Program-made: the position numbers and the translations under genes
Part shown: in pieces, positions 24,001 through 34,874 of the stretch
Layout of the letters: each line of letters begins with the position of its first letter
Numbering within the stretch: position 1 is the stretch's first letter
The notes under the pieces: generated by a model
The model's database searches: none
What the model saw: only the letters and a program-made list of their open reading frames with translations
Told to the model about the DNA's origin: nothing
Assembly (NCBI GenBank): GCA_038363925.1
Contig: JAQQWL010000013.1
Coordinates: 3,038,001 to 3,102,000 of the forward strand
Length of the DNA stretch: 64,000 nt
DNA from: Apiospora phragmitis
Lineage: Eukaryota; Ascomycota; Sordariomycetes; Amphisphaeriales; Apiosporaceae
Reading direction: 5' to 3'

Positions 24001-24587
24001 CGATGGAGCCATACGCCGAGGAATCTCGCAGAGCTTACCGGCGAGATAGCAGCGTCCCCGAGTCGTACTTGCAGCGTACAAGCTTCTCGCGCTCGAGTAA
24101 AATGGATAAGCTCGCTCTTTTTAGGTTCGAACTCCATCCCTCTCGTGCGTGCCCAGCGGCTACAGGTCTCCCAGGCTCTTTCTAAGTTGCGGCAATTCGT
24201 AGCGTGGTCCGGCCCTACGGCAATGAGGTTCGTGTCGTCTGCGAAGCCGACGATAATGAGCTGCTCGTGCGCTTCTAGCTCCTCGTATAGAGTAGCGATG
24301 TAAAGAATAAAGAGGATCGGTGATAGCGGGGAGCCTTGCGGAACACCAGCACGGAGCTGGATCTTCCTTGACGACTTGCCGTCGAAATGAAGGCGGAAGC
24401 CGTTATAATTAAATCTAACTCTAAATCTAAGATTAAGAATGTTATAAAAGCGTTTCGGGACTAAAAAGGTATTTTTAAGATTTTGTATTAATTTTTAATT
24501 AAATTATTCGTATTATTATTATGTAGTATTATTGTTGGTTTTTGGGGTCGCCGTTGCATGGGGTGACCGTAGCACCGTCAGTTGGCT
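21044..24587 (+). mobile_element. Fot1/pogo-type DNA transposon (RIPed) inserted in an intron
   Basis: The ends form inverted repeats of about 43 bp, left starting AGCCAGCTGACGGTGCTACG and right, read inward, AGCCAACTGACGGTGCTACG, flanked by TA on both sides (21042-21043 and 24588-24589). Without the inner LINE and one copy of its target duplication, the element is about 1,919 bp, close to Fot1 (about 1.9 kb). The body on the plus strand retains traces of a DDE_1/pogo transposase: FNINEIGN followed by FGYKTN near 21665-21720, a SYASYVSEDFI segment near 22040, and FFPVHSSYLLQPLDFSFFN near 22110, all with many stops. It is AT-rich and almost free of CA outside the LINE. Two TIR mismatches are CpA to TpA on the left end, as RIP produces. 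Confidence 0.9.
22787..24393 (-). mobile_element. 5'-truncated LINE (non-LTR retrotransposon) nested in the Fot element
   Basis: On the minus strand the frame reads GVPQGSPLSPILFILYIATL, then the reverse transcriptase core IIVGFADDTNLIAVG (24360 down to about 24210), then MATQTLALTRLAASAWGCSV and SVLAYGASAWHK, and ends with a Cys/His knuckle PLCNCGKGREIAEHLILYC at about 23180-23240. The 3' end (at 22787) has an AT-repeat tail (TATTATTAATAATAATAG when read on the minus strand). The element is flanked by an identical 18-bp sequence, CGGAAGCCGTTATAATTA, at 22769-22786 and 24394-24411, a classic LINE target duplication. The 5' part (gag-like ORF1, endonuclease) is missing, so it was truncated on insertion. 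It keeps ordinary CA content, so it escaped the RIP that hit its host. Frame shifts inside indicate decay. It resembles Tad-like fungal LINEs. Confidence 0.88.
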
Positions 24588-25847
24588 TATGAGTTGAAAC
24601 TGACATGGGTCAATCAGCCCATCAGCGCCATGGCCGCGGTAACTAAGAACTTGTCATTTGCCATCACCGCATCCACAAGCTTTGAGCCGCCTTTCCTGCT
24701 GGCCAAGCGATTCTCGACCCTGGACCACTTCACGGGGGGCCGGTTCGGGTGGAACATCGTCACGTCCTGGAAGAAGGCGGCGTTCAAGGCGATCGGGATC
24801 GATACCCCTATTGAGCACGACCAGCGTTACGCGCAGGCGGACGAGTACCTTCGATTGCTTTACAAGTAAGCCTTGAATCACTGTCATCCAAATACGAGGC
24901 AGTGCTAATGTGTACCTCAGACTATGGGAGGGCTCGTGGGCGGATGACGCGATTTCCCCTGATCCGGAGCACGACAGCTACGCGGATCCCGAGAAGATCC
25001 GGACCATCAAGCATCAGGGCAAGGATTTCAGTCTGGACACGCGGCAAATCGTAGATCCTTCACCGCAGCGGACGCCCTTCCTCTTTTAAGCCGGGACCTC
25101 CCCGGCGGGCAGCGAGTTCGCCGCGACCCACGCCGAAGCCATCTTCGTCTCGGCGCACTCGCCCGCCGTCCTACGCCCCAAGGTGGAGAAGATCCGCCAG
25201 CTGGCAGCGGCCAAAGGGCGAGACCCGCAGTCTATCAAGTTTTTTGCCACGTTCACCCCGATCCTGGGCCAGACGGACGCGGAGGCGCGGGCCAAGCACG
25301 CGGAGCTGAAGAAGTACGCGTCTGTCGTCGGCGGGCTCGTGCTGGTGAGCGGCTGGACGGGCATCGACCTGTCGGCGCTGCCGCTGGACCACGAGATCAC
25401 CGCGGCGGACTCGGCCGAGATCCACAAGGTCACGAGCATCCTCGAGGCCTTCACCGCGAGGAGCGACAAGATCCCCAAGTGGACGCCGCGCGTCATCGCG
25501 GAGCGAGCGTCCATTGGGGGGCTGGGCCCGACCTCTGTCGGCTCGCCGGCGACGGTGGGAGACGAGAGGGAGCGGTGGATCGACGAGGGGACCTTGACGG
25601 CTTCAACATCGGGTACGTCACTACACCCGGGTCGTTTGAAGATGTTGTCAATCTCCTGGTCCCGGAGCTGCAGAGGCGGGGGATCTACCCGGATATTCCC
25701 CGAGATGATCAGCATCTCACAGCAAGTGAAAGGGTATATGGTGAGGGTCAGAGTGGTCTCAGGTATGACCATCCCGGATCGAAGTACAAATACTCGGTCT
25801 ATCAGGAGGAGTCACCTGAAACATCTGAGAGCCCGACTGCAGAATAG

Positions 25848-26617
25848 ATGGATGTAATGCCTGAAGGAGTACTGGAGAAATGTTTATAATCATATGTAAA
25901 ACAAGGGAAACGGCAATGCTGTCAGCCAATTCCATTATAACTGGCAACAGTTTCGTTTTCAGACGTAGCGGTTGCAATGGGTGAATGTAGCAATTTTCAT
26001 ACTGAATTTCATGGCTTTCCACACTCACTCATGACGCCCTTCAGCACAGATTTTCCCCGTACTAGATTTAATTATACTAACTGCATACTAACCATCTTGG
26101 GTTATTGCAGCGGGAGTAGGGAGGGCATTCCAAAGAAGGTCAGACTGGCCCAGTTCGCTTCATTAGGCCAGAGTGCACCGGGCTCCGCAAGCGCATTTTG
26201 TCGGACATGGGCCGACCATGGCACCATAATTCTACAGATCTGGGGTGTTTAGAAATCCAGAATGCAAGAATTCACAGGATGATAAGGGATTACAAATGTT
26301 GGATGTGGTCCTGATTCGCTCCATGTAGGAATGGCGCAATTTGCAGCCGGGGTGATGTCAAAACAAGGGGGTGGAGGAAGGTGGGGTACTCGGCATGTCG
26401 TCCCTATACATATAACCCCAAACATTTAGGCCGGATGCGGTGATGTCAAGGGTGAAAAGGTAATTTAGGAAGGTTCTTCGATAATCTGTTGGGTCCCAAG
26501 TCGTGTTGCCCGAGAAAACGAAGCACTCCTGTACGGCTGCAGGAAACTGCACTATCACCCAGACTACGCCAGTGAATACCCAAGAGCCTTGGGGCTGAAG
26601 CCGCTCACCCGCCCACC
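25848..26617. other. Intergenic between the two flavin monooxygenase genes
   Basis: No gene seen. A short leader region precedes the SsuD-type ATG at 26618. No regulatory site can be named. Confidence 0.5.
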
Positions 26618-27762
26618 ATGCCTACCGAATTCATCTCCATGACCCCTCCCAACGCCTCCAATGAGTTGAACCCCATCCCCGGCGCGCCCATCGACCCGGC
26701 GTACCTGGTGCGGTACGCCAAGGCCCTCGACGACTACGGCTTCCACTACACCCTGATCCCCTACGCGTCGGGCTACTTCGACCCGTTCGCCATCGGCGCC
26801 ACCATCGCGGCCGTGACCAAGCGGATCAAGGTCGTCATCGCGCTGCGGCCCAACACCATGTTCCCCACGACGGCGGCCAAGCAGCTCGCGACGTTGGACC
26901 AGCTCAGCGGCGGCCGCGCCGTCGTGCACTTCATCGCGGGCGGCAGCGACGTCGAGCAGGCGCGCGAGGGCGACTTCCTCCCCAAGGCGGAGCGCTACGA
27001 GCGCCTCGAGGAGCACATCCGCATCCTGAAGCGCGGGTGGGAGTCCGCCGACCCGTTCGACTGGGACGGCAAGCACTACACCTTCAAGGGCTGGAGCAAC
27101 CAGGTGCGGCCCTTCAACGGCAAGTCCATCCCCATCTCGGTCGGCGGCTCCTCAGACGAGGCCTACCGGGTCGGCGGCTCGCTCGGCGACATCTTCGGCC
27201 TCTGGGGCGAGCCCCTGAAGGAGACCAAGGAGCAGATCGACCGCATCTACGCCGAGGCCGAGAAGGCCGGGCGCGCGGACCGGCCGCGCATCTGGGTCAC
27301 GTTCCGGCCCATCGTGGCCGAGACGGAGGAGCTGGCCTGGACCAAGGCCCATCGTACCCTCGACGCTCTGGAGCGAGGCCAGGGCGCCGCGACGCGCCCC
27401 TTCAGCTTCGGGAACAACAATGGAGAGGGCCCGCAGAACGTCGGCTCGCAGCGCCTCCTCGAGATCGCCAAGAAGGGCGAGGTGCAGGACCGCGCCCTGT
27501 GGTATCCCACCGTCACTGCCACCGGGGCGCGGGGCGCCTCCACGGCCTTGGTCGGCTCCTACGACGTCGTCGCCGAGTCCATCCTCGACTATGTCGACCT
27601 TGGGTGCGAGCTCATCTCCATCCGTGGCTACGACAACTTGAACGATGCCGTGGACTATGGGCGATACATCTTGCCCGGATCTACGAGGGCATTAAGCAGC
27701 GCGAAGAGAAGACGGGTAAAGACCACAGTGGCAGTAACGGTACGGCAGTCGCGGTAGCATGA
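26618..27762 (+). CDS. LLM flavin monooxygenase, SsuD-type (alkanesulfonate monooxygenase-like)
   Basis: A single exon starting MPTEFISMTPPNAS. It contains the SsuD/LLM TIM-barrel pattern: ALDDYGFHYTLIPYAS, KVVIALRPNTMFPTTAAKQL, LDQLSGGRAVVHFIAGGSDV, and a C-terminal SYDVVAESILDYVDLGCELI then SIRGYDNLNDAVDYGRYILP. After ILP the frame changes. One extra C in the run at 27675-27677 gives the expected tail RIYEGIKQREEKTG and a stop at 27760-27762, total 381 residues, the same length as E. coli SsuD. Without it the frame ends at 27757. The enzyme desulfonates alkanesulfonates using FMNH2 and O2 (family knowledge); the substrate here is inferred. It lies directly downstream of the NtaA/SnaA-type gene, on the same strand. 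Confidence 0.85.
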
Positions 27763-28725
27763 AAGAATCTAAAGCAAATATGGGAAAGCCCTCACGATAA
27801 TGCAAGGTAATCAACATACCACTTTGGCCACTTCCAGAACTAGGCAACAAGGGGGAGCAAGTGACCATGTCAAAAATCTATTACGTCGCAAATGATGAGT
27901 CTTAAAACCAGGGACTGGTAAACATAGTAAAAGCCCTTTATCTTTGCCAGCAACAACGTAGAGTGAAATAACTGGGCAGGAATGTGATAACAATTGTGTA
28001 TTAGGGGAAGAAATGAGGGAAAATTGAGCCTTGGACCAATCCCAAGCCGGATATTGTGTGATATGGCCTCCATCATCGTGCTTGAGTCAAAGTACAATCC
28101 ATAGTAGGAAGTCGGATTTTCCCCGACTACACCCACTAACACGGCCTTTCGGGCGCCTATGCATAGCGACCCGTTTGATGATCTGAACTGCTGGAATAAT
28201 TGTGCGTCGAGACCGGTTCTCATCAGGATTGACCCGACTGTTCGTCTCTAAGGGATAAAGAATTTTCCTTCCATCTGATACCCTCCCCCTATTTGTAATC
28301 CGCCATTGATAAAAGCTCCAGCCCATGCAGGTTGTGTTGAAGTTACCCCACCTATTACTGACGTGATAGCACGCCTGCAGGAGTTGGGTGGTGATGCCTT
28401 GAACTTGGTGAATCACGCCATCGCCGTTATCAGAAGCTAAGTCCGAACTGTTACCTTGGGGCGGGATCATGGAGGAAATGAGCACCCACAGATGCAGTCA
28501 AGCAGCGGTATCACACCATGTACTGCGACATAAAACATCTGTACTGGAAATGCAATATGGCTTGCTACCGAAGGCGACAGTAAACGCTTGCTTGCCTTTC
28601 TCGAGTTCGAGTAATAGCATCAGGCAACTCACATCCAATTGCACGGTTTGGTTTAAGGGTGTTTGATACGTTCTTTGTTCATTTCCCCTGCTTTATACTA
28701 TATCTAAGATCAAAGTCAGTCAGAG
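27763..28725. other. Intergenic with one unassigned ORF
   Basis: About 960 bp with no recognised gene. A minus-strand ORF at 28087-28485 (132 codons, start MLISSMIPPQGNS) has no known domain and no splice context. Confidence 0.3.
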
Positions 28726-30038
28726 ATGGACATAAACGGCATACCAAGGACACACAAGGCGGCCGTGCTGCACTCCTTAAAACAACCATATGTGGTCGAT
28801 CACACTCATCCCCTGCCCGAGCTTCTACACGAGTGGGAGGTACTGGTGAAGTCGCATGTGATAGGCCTGAACCCGATCGACTGGAAAGCACCGTATGTAC
28901 CCAGCGCCGGCTTCACTTGGAGAACATTTCTTCTTCTTCTTCTTCTTGATTTGAACGCGAAAAATGCTGACAAGGGGAAATTGCCTAGTGACTTTGGATT
29001 CGGAATACCAACGCTGCCCTACACCGCGGGCAGAGAGTTGGCAGGTCGCGTGATACAAGCCTCCAAACAAACTTCCCGCATCAAGGGAGGCGACAATGTA
29101 AGAGCCACAAAGCTTTTTCGAATCGCATACAGTTCGCTAACTTGGTCCATAAGGTTATCTGCATTTCCACTGACTACCGCGACCTCCGGAAAGCAGCCTA
29201 CCAGGAATACGTCGTGTCGTCAAGCTTCAACACAGTCCGAATCCCGCCCTCGGTACCGTTCAAGTCGGCCGCCACCCTAGGCGTGGCCTTCGTAGCCGCC
29301 GCGCTGGCCTTGGGCATCTGCATGGGCGTCGACTTCAGCCACACCGCCGGCGGGCCCGACCTCCTGGAGCTGGTCAAAAGACTGTCGTCTAGTGATGGCA
29401 GTGACTATCAGCTCCCAGAGGACATCCGCGCCGAGTGCCTCGACGGCCTGGCTTTTGGCGAGCGTGCCCTGCCGGGCGACTGGGTCGCCATCTGGGGCGG
29501 CTCGTCCACGTCGGCGAACCTGGCTGTACAGCTGGCGCGCCTTGCGGGCCTGCGCGTCGTCACCCTCGTCGACACGGCCAAGCACGGCATCCGGCTGTCC
29601 TCCCACGGCTCCCTGCGGCCCGACTTGCTTGTCGACAGCCACGACCCGGACAGAGCCGTCGCGATCCTTCGGGCCAGTTTGGGGTCAAAGCTGCGCTTCG
29701 CGCTCGACACGAGGGGCTGTGACTCGGCCGCGGCGCTCGGAAGGGCGCTCAGGCAGGAGGAGGCGCCGGTTGTGGACGAAAACGCGCCCGTCACCCCGAG
29801 GCAGTCTCCACGCGCTTCCAAGGTTTCGCTCCAGGCGCACCTCGTCGGGCTCACGGGATTACCGAAGGAGCCGGCTGGCGAGGACGTGGTCTACCACACG
29901 GTGCCCATCAAGCTGTACCACGAGGCCCCCGAGGTTGGGGAAGCCCTCAGCTCGTGGTTGGAGAGGCTGCTGGAAACTGGGGCACTGGTTGCCCCTGATA
30001 TCATGGCGGTGAGGAGGGATTCGATGGGATCAACATAG
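28726..30038 (+). CDS. MDR-superfamily oxidoreductase (zinc-free enoyl reductase / quinone oxidoreductase-like)
   Basis: Three exons (28726-28892, 28989-29097, 29154-30038) encode 386 residues. The family GroES-like start is MDINGIPRTHKAAVLHSLKQ, followed by GLNPIDWKAP and LPYTAGRELAGRVIQ. The second half holds a nucleotide-binding segment (DWVAIWGGSSTSANLAVQLA) and a typical C-terminal end (LGEALSSWLERLL-like). There are no obvious zinc-ligand Cys/His patterns of classical alcohol dehydrogenases, in line with the trans-enoyl reductase or quinone reductase branch that uses NADPH. Intron 1 carries a CTT microsatellite (28926-28946). All junctions are in frame and it looks intact. It is an oxidoreductase in the same direction as the flavin monooxygenases and may act on their products (inference). 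Confidence 0.85.
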
Positions 30039-30495
30039 GTCTAGACCGGATGAGGAGAGGGGAGATTAGCGGGGGTAAAGCCGTGGTGGTCTTGGAGCAG
30101 ACAGGATAGAGATCAGTGTTGTCGTATGTAGACGTCAAGGTTCTCACTGGTACCTGCCAATGAGAATTTGTATATAGCTTAGCGAGAGCAACTCAGTGAC
30201 CTGAGACTTGCTAACCGCGGTTCCATATATACTTGCAATTGTCCTCTACTATACTGAGAGGAGTGACTTCCGCCTGCTGGCCTTGGTGTATTATCCGGGC
30301 ACCCATTAGAACACGTTGTCAGATGTGGAAGCTCCTCCAGGGACTTGCTGAATCTTGATCGAAAATGATATTCCTGATCATTTAGTTTACTTCATTCCTT
30401 TCGTCACTATAGATATACTGTAGTTTCAGGAGTTTATCAATATAACAACCTAGATTGAAACACACTACATCATCGAAGCGTAGCCTGCTGCACCT
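30039..30495. other. Convergent spacer
   Basis: Short intergenic gap between the MDR gene (+) and the Baeyer-Villiger monooxygenase gene (-). No features seen. Confidence 0.5.
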
Positions 30496-32393
30496 TCACC
30501 AATCATGCAGTGTCCGCAAGTCGATCTCCGACGGATCGCGAACATATCGCGTCATATCCGACGCCGGATCCTCCTCCTCCCTGGTCTGCCCGTTCCCCAA
30601 GTACCACGTCAGCCAATTCCCGTCCCGGTTCAGGTACGTGTACTCCCAGTCCTCCCACCGGGGCTCGCGCAGGACCGTCTCGACGTGCGCGCCGCTGCCC
30701 GGCCAGAGCCCGTGAATACAGGCGCCGGGCTTCCCGCCGTTGTACCAGGAGGAGCAGTTCTCCGTCAGCACGGTCGATCGGAAGAAGGCGTCGCGGTACT
30801 CGACGAAGTCGTCGGCGGCCCGCTGCGACGGCTGCAGCGTGCAGATCCCCTCCCTCGCCGCCTTGCGCAGGACCCGTGCGAAGAAGGAGACCTGGACCTC
30901 GACCGAGTGCGAGACCGACCCGGACCGCCCCGCCGCGTTGGGCCCGTACACGAAGAACAGGTTTGGGAACCCTGGCGTGGCCGCCCCGAGGTACGTGTAG
31001 GAGAACCCTGGGTCCCGCCCGCGTCCGGTCTCCGCCACAGATCCGAGAGAAGCACGCCCTCGGGCCCACGGATGGGGAACGGCTGGATCATGTCGACGTC
31101 GGCGCCCGTGGCGCAGAAGATGGCGTCGACCTCGCGGTGTCGGCCATCCACGGTCTCGATGCCCGTCTTGGTGAAGCGTGCGATGCGCGTCTGGATGTAG
31201 TCCGTGTTGTCGGCCGTAATGGCCTCGAGGTAGCCCGGCCCGGGCATCAGCCGGCGGCAGTGCAGGGGAGAATTCCGGGATCAGCGTCGGGAGCAGCTCC
31301 GGGCGGTGCGCCAAGCGCTGGCGCATGCTTTCGGTAAGTGTAACGCGGGCGTCGTTGTTGCGGTCCGAGTCGCGGAGCCACGTCTCGAAGCCGCGCTAGT
31401 ACTTGTCCTCGAAGTTCTTGCGCCACGCCGTGTAGGCCGCCGGGTCCGCCGCGAAACGCCGCCGCAGCTCCTCTGGGTACGGCTTGGGCTCGAGGCTCGT
31501 CTCGTTGCACGCGAAGGAGGTGGAGATCCAGGTCGGGTTGCGGGCGTAGTGGTCGAGGTGCGCTATTTTCTTGTGGAGGTGGGACACGACCTGGATGCCG
31601 CTGGCGCCGTTGCCGATGACGGCCACCCGCTTGCCCGTAGGGTCGAAGCTAGGGTCCCAGTTGGACGTGTGGCGCAGCAGGCCCTCAAAGTCGTGCAGTC
31701 CCGGATAGTCGGGGAGCTTCTGCTTGGCAGTCTGCAAATCCACGACAGCAATCTTCCGTACTGAATCGGTCGCGTCCCAGTCCAGACCCGTCACATTGTG
31801 GGAGAGCTTGAGGCGGTCGTAGACGCCATACTTCTGGGCGAGCTTTTGCCAATACTCCCTAATCTCCGCACCTTGTGCAAACTCTTCCGACCACTGAGTA
31901 TTTGGCTCGAAGCTGGTTTGGTATACATGTGCTGGTATATCGCACCGGGACACCGGGATACTTGTTCTCATACCAGGTCCCTCCCTAGAGCTTCACGTTA
32001 GCTTCGGTTATTTTTCATCCGAACAAACCAGAGATGACTTACTACATCGGCGTTCTTCTCGAAGATAGTTAACACGATATTCGGGACCTTGGCGGGTAGA
32101 AGGGTGCCCGCAATGACCCCCGACAGACCAGCGCCGACGACAACCACCCTCAGTTTCTTGAGCTCGTCTATATATCGCTGCTCTAGCTCGAGGTGTCGAA
32201 ATCGATCGGTCTGGTGCTGTGACTTTGGATACTTGGAGCCATTCCCGTTCACGAGACTCGCCGCTTGCGTCGCTATGCCAGCGGCCGCATGAGATGAATC
32301 CGACCCCTGTACCTCGTGATTTGATTCCTCAGCTTTCATGTTTAGATGGTTGTGCTGTATAATCAATGTGTCAAGGGTTGACGCAGTCACCAA
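30496..32393 (-). pseudogene. Baeyer-Villiger / flavin-containing monooxygenase, disrupted
   Basis: Two exons, 32393-32043 and 31984-30496, joined across a 58-nt intron (GTAAGT to CTCTAG). The FAD-binding motif (VVVVGAGLSGVIAG), GGTWYENKYPGV, a Baeyer-Villiger fingerprint (FEGLLRHTSNWD) and the NADPH-binding motif (VAVIGNGASGIQVV) are all present, as is the C-terminal YLGAATPGFPNLFFVYGPNA. These enzymes insert oxygen next to a ketone, making esters or lactones, with NADPH and O2. Defects: an extra base in the G run at 31947-31949 (coding C) and in the run at 31265-31268, a frame change near 31015, and TAG at 31395-31397 where the family expects Gln (CAG). The three length changes balance to a frame of 613 codons, counting the stop codon. 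An alternative start is the Met at 32339 (MKAEESNHE). The in-frame stop is real evidence of decay; the length changes may be sequence errors. Confidence 0.85.
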
Positions 32394-33382
32394 GTGCGAT
32401 GTGTCTTACGAGATTATTCAACTATTGGATAGTCGAGAGCAGTTAGGGCAAGCAACACCACTGATACAATATAGTACATGATTTTCTACTGGACCAGCTG
32501 CAATAGTACTTGCTGCTTTTGAATTCGATGCCCGTTATTGATGGTTATCTCGCATTTCAACAGGGAGACCCCAATACGGTGCCACCAGCTGCTGCCGGAG
32601 TCGGACGCAGGTACCATATTGTACTTTATCACGTCATCGCGGCCAAACCTACTAGTTTGAGTCAATTACTCCAACGGATCCGTATCGGGTTTGCATATGA
32701 TATTTCCGGGGTTCTTATCGGGCTGCATGATGGGGTTGCCCCAGGTGGAGGGGAGGACGATGATGCTTCCGGGCGGCACAATCACGCCATGTAACGGCCC
32801 CTCTTCCAAAGGTAGGTCAACCCGAGGATCCCCAGTTCTCAACGATGACACAGAGAACCTTAAGTTACTTAATTGAATGTAAAATCGCTGAGTCCACATT
32901 GTTCTTATCTCGCATGAAAGGATACTTCTGTCTCGCTGCTGCTCGTTGACAGGTTTGAATGGTTCATCTGTGGTGAAAACCTTGGACTGTTGAACCCCTT
33001 GAGATGGCGTGCTGTCGAAGCAACTATACGTAATCCAGAGGTCGTTGAGCTGAACGCCCGTTCCTGCGCCCTGCTGGGGGTGGTTGGTTCAATAGTATCA
33101 AGTAATACCTAGTAATAGGAATGACCAGGTCCGGTCGATGGGAAGTCCCGTGAGGGAAGAGGAAGTAGCACGGGTTATGCTTTGGTCTTATTTCACCGCA
33201 GGCGAGTGGCGAGCTGATATGTCTTGCCGTCATTGCGGTTGACATATATGTGGTCGACGTCTCACCTCGGTCGAAATTGAGCAGTGAACATGTATTCGTA
33301 ACAATTAGATCTAAAACATTTTACCAGAACCAACTTTAGTCAATATTAACGAAAGTTTGTCGCTAGATTCAGCACAAGAATT
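32394..33382. other. Intergenic with an unassigned minus-strand frame
   Basis: No gene supported. A minus-strand frame at 32670-32830 (containing LEEGPLHGVIVPPGSIIVLP) looks protein-like but matches no family I can name. It may be a remnant. Confidence 0.3.
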
Positions 33383-34474
33383 ATGCCTCCATCATCAAGC
33401 CCTGGAAGCAGCGTCAAAGAGCCTGTCGAAGGTAGAAACCACCCTGGTACGATTCCCCTCCCCAAATAAAACATATAGGATCTTGCCCCTGAACTAATCA
33501 CGGAGCTCAGTGAAATGGTATCGCTCAACCATGTATAACATGACCATTCTCGGTCTGTGCAACCTCCTTACTCCTGGCCTTTTGACTGCTATGAACTCCC
33601 TCGGCGCCGGAGGAGCCCAGTCGCCACAGTTGGTAAACGCTGCCAATGCGGCGATATTCTGTCTGATGGTGGTTTCCTGTTATTTCTCAACCGCCATTGT
33701 CCGCTACATCGGAATCAAGCACGCTCAAGCACGCTCTCAGCTTGGGCACGTAAGTTTGCATTGTCCTCCTCCCCGAAGCCGTCTACGTCGACGTGTGTTG
33801 GATGGGAGGCTTACTATTTCAGCATCGGCTACGCCCCTTATGCCGCAGGCCTATACCTGAATAACCGATACGGGGTTGAATGGCTGGTGCTGCTCGGCGC
33901 CGTCCTGTGCGGCATTTCGGCGGGCCTCTGTTGGGCCGTTGAGGCCGCCATAGCCATCGCGTACCCGGAACCCTGGAACAAGGGCCGAGCTCTCGGCTGG
34001 TGGCTCACCTTCCGCCTGTTGGGCCAGGTCCTGGGCGGCGCCATCAACCTCGGCCTCAACTCGGACAGGAATGAGGCCGGCAAGGTCTCGTACACCGTGT
34101 ACCTCGTCTTCATCACCCTCCAGGCGCTCGGGCTCGTCGTCTCCTTTTTTCTGACGCCACCGGGTAAGGTCGAGCGGCGGGACGGGGTCAGGGTTTCGCT
34201 TGCTATCTTGGACAGGCCTTGGCGTGAGATGAAGGCTACGACCAAGAACTTCCTGCGGCCTCAGTTCCTCCTGATCCTGCTGTGGATCGGACAGGCTGTG
34301 TCTGCCGAGGCTGTCATGTTTACATATCTTGCTTGTGTGTGAACACTCCACTAACCCTGATTTCGCCATCGTCACTGACAACACACCTCTATAGTATGGT
34401 TTTCCGTCCGCGCCAGAGCGTTGGAATCATTCCTTGGTGGTGTGATTGGGATCCTAGCTGGCAATGCTGCAGGG
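33383..34474 (+). pseudogene. UNC93-like (DUF895) major facilitator, truncated and frameshifted
   Basis: Exons at 33383-33446, 33511 to about 33755, 33823-34334 and 34395-34474 read MPPSSSPGSS, then VKWYRSTMYNMTILGLCNLL followed by TPGLLTAMNSLG, GYAPYAAGLYLNNRYGVEWL, and FSVRARALESFLGGVIG. These match the UNC93-like MFS family of fungi (WYRS..FN...VGL...PGL.....). A 10-bp tandem duplication (AAGCACGCTC at 33717-33726 and 33727-33736) shifts the frame just before the first long intron; without it the frame reads GIKHALSLGT and joins GYAPY. Sequence after 34474 has no family match, so the C-terminal half is missing. Members are usually of unknown substrate. Non-functional by both defects. Confidence 0.75.
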
Positions 34475-34874
34475 GTAAGCTTAGTTCCATCGTGTAAATT
34501 GGAGTTTGATATGTCCCTCTGTTATTGCATGTCACGCCCGGCATATGTTCAGCCTCGAGCTAATCCCAGCCTGCAGGACGACCACCATTCAGAAGCACCC
34601 AGCTACCCCAAAATCAACCTTGGCTAGGTCAGGCAGAGGACACTCCCCCCTGCCCACCGCTTTGCTGACAGCCTGTTTTGAAGACGCCCGGGTTTGCAGA
34701 CGCAGTAAAGGTAGTTATTGACCTCTGTATGCCTTTGAGTCAGGTCTGATCGACAGAGCCTGATCCCCTTGCGGCCTTACCGAAACAACCACACTTGTCA
34801 AACTATTGACCTTTCTCAAAATAAAATTTTCCCAATCGGGAGTTTTCAGTCATCTGTTTCACAACATTTACATC
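34475..34874. other. Intergenic, upstream of CorA-like gene
   Basis: No gene or repeat recognised. It probably contains the promoter of the CorA-like gene. Confidence 0.4.

Larger units (their letters stand above)
20625..25847 (+). pseudogene. FMN-dependent (LLM) monooxygenase, NtaA/SnaA/DszA type, with a transposon in its intron
   Basis: Four exons (20625-20753, 20815-21003, 24618-24865, 24921-25847) spell a 497-residue LLM protein once a one-base loss in the G run at 25587-25590 is allowed. Family blocks include IPLNAFDMSTVGHLSPGQWK, GINALFLADTYGGYNTYEGS, MAAVTKNLSFAITASTSFEP, HFTGGRFGWNIVTSWKKAAF and DGFNIGYVTTPGSFEDVVNL. Relatives are two-component monooxygenases using FMNH2 from a partner reductase to attack nitrilotriacetate, dibenzothiophene sulfone and similar compounds. 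Intron 2 (21004-24617) is 3,614 nt because it holds a nested transposon; without it, it would be 68 nt. A TAA at 25087-25089 stands where the family has Gln (FLF*AGTSPAGS), a C-to-T change. The gene is therefore probably inactive, although the G-run change may be a sequence error. Confidence 0.88.

Noticed and set aside
28926..28946. CTT microsatellite as regulatory repeat
   Set aside because: It lies in intron 1 of the MDR gene and is an ordinary simple repeat.
30505..31337. Long plus-strand ORFs opposite the BVMO gene
   Set aside because: They are antisense frames in GC-rich coding sequence, rich in Arg and Pro with no domain.
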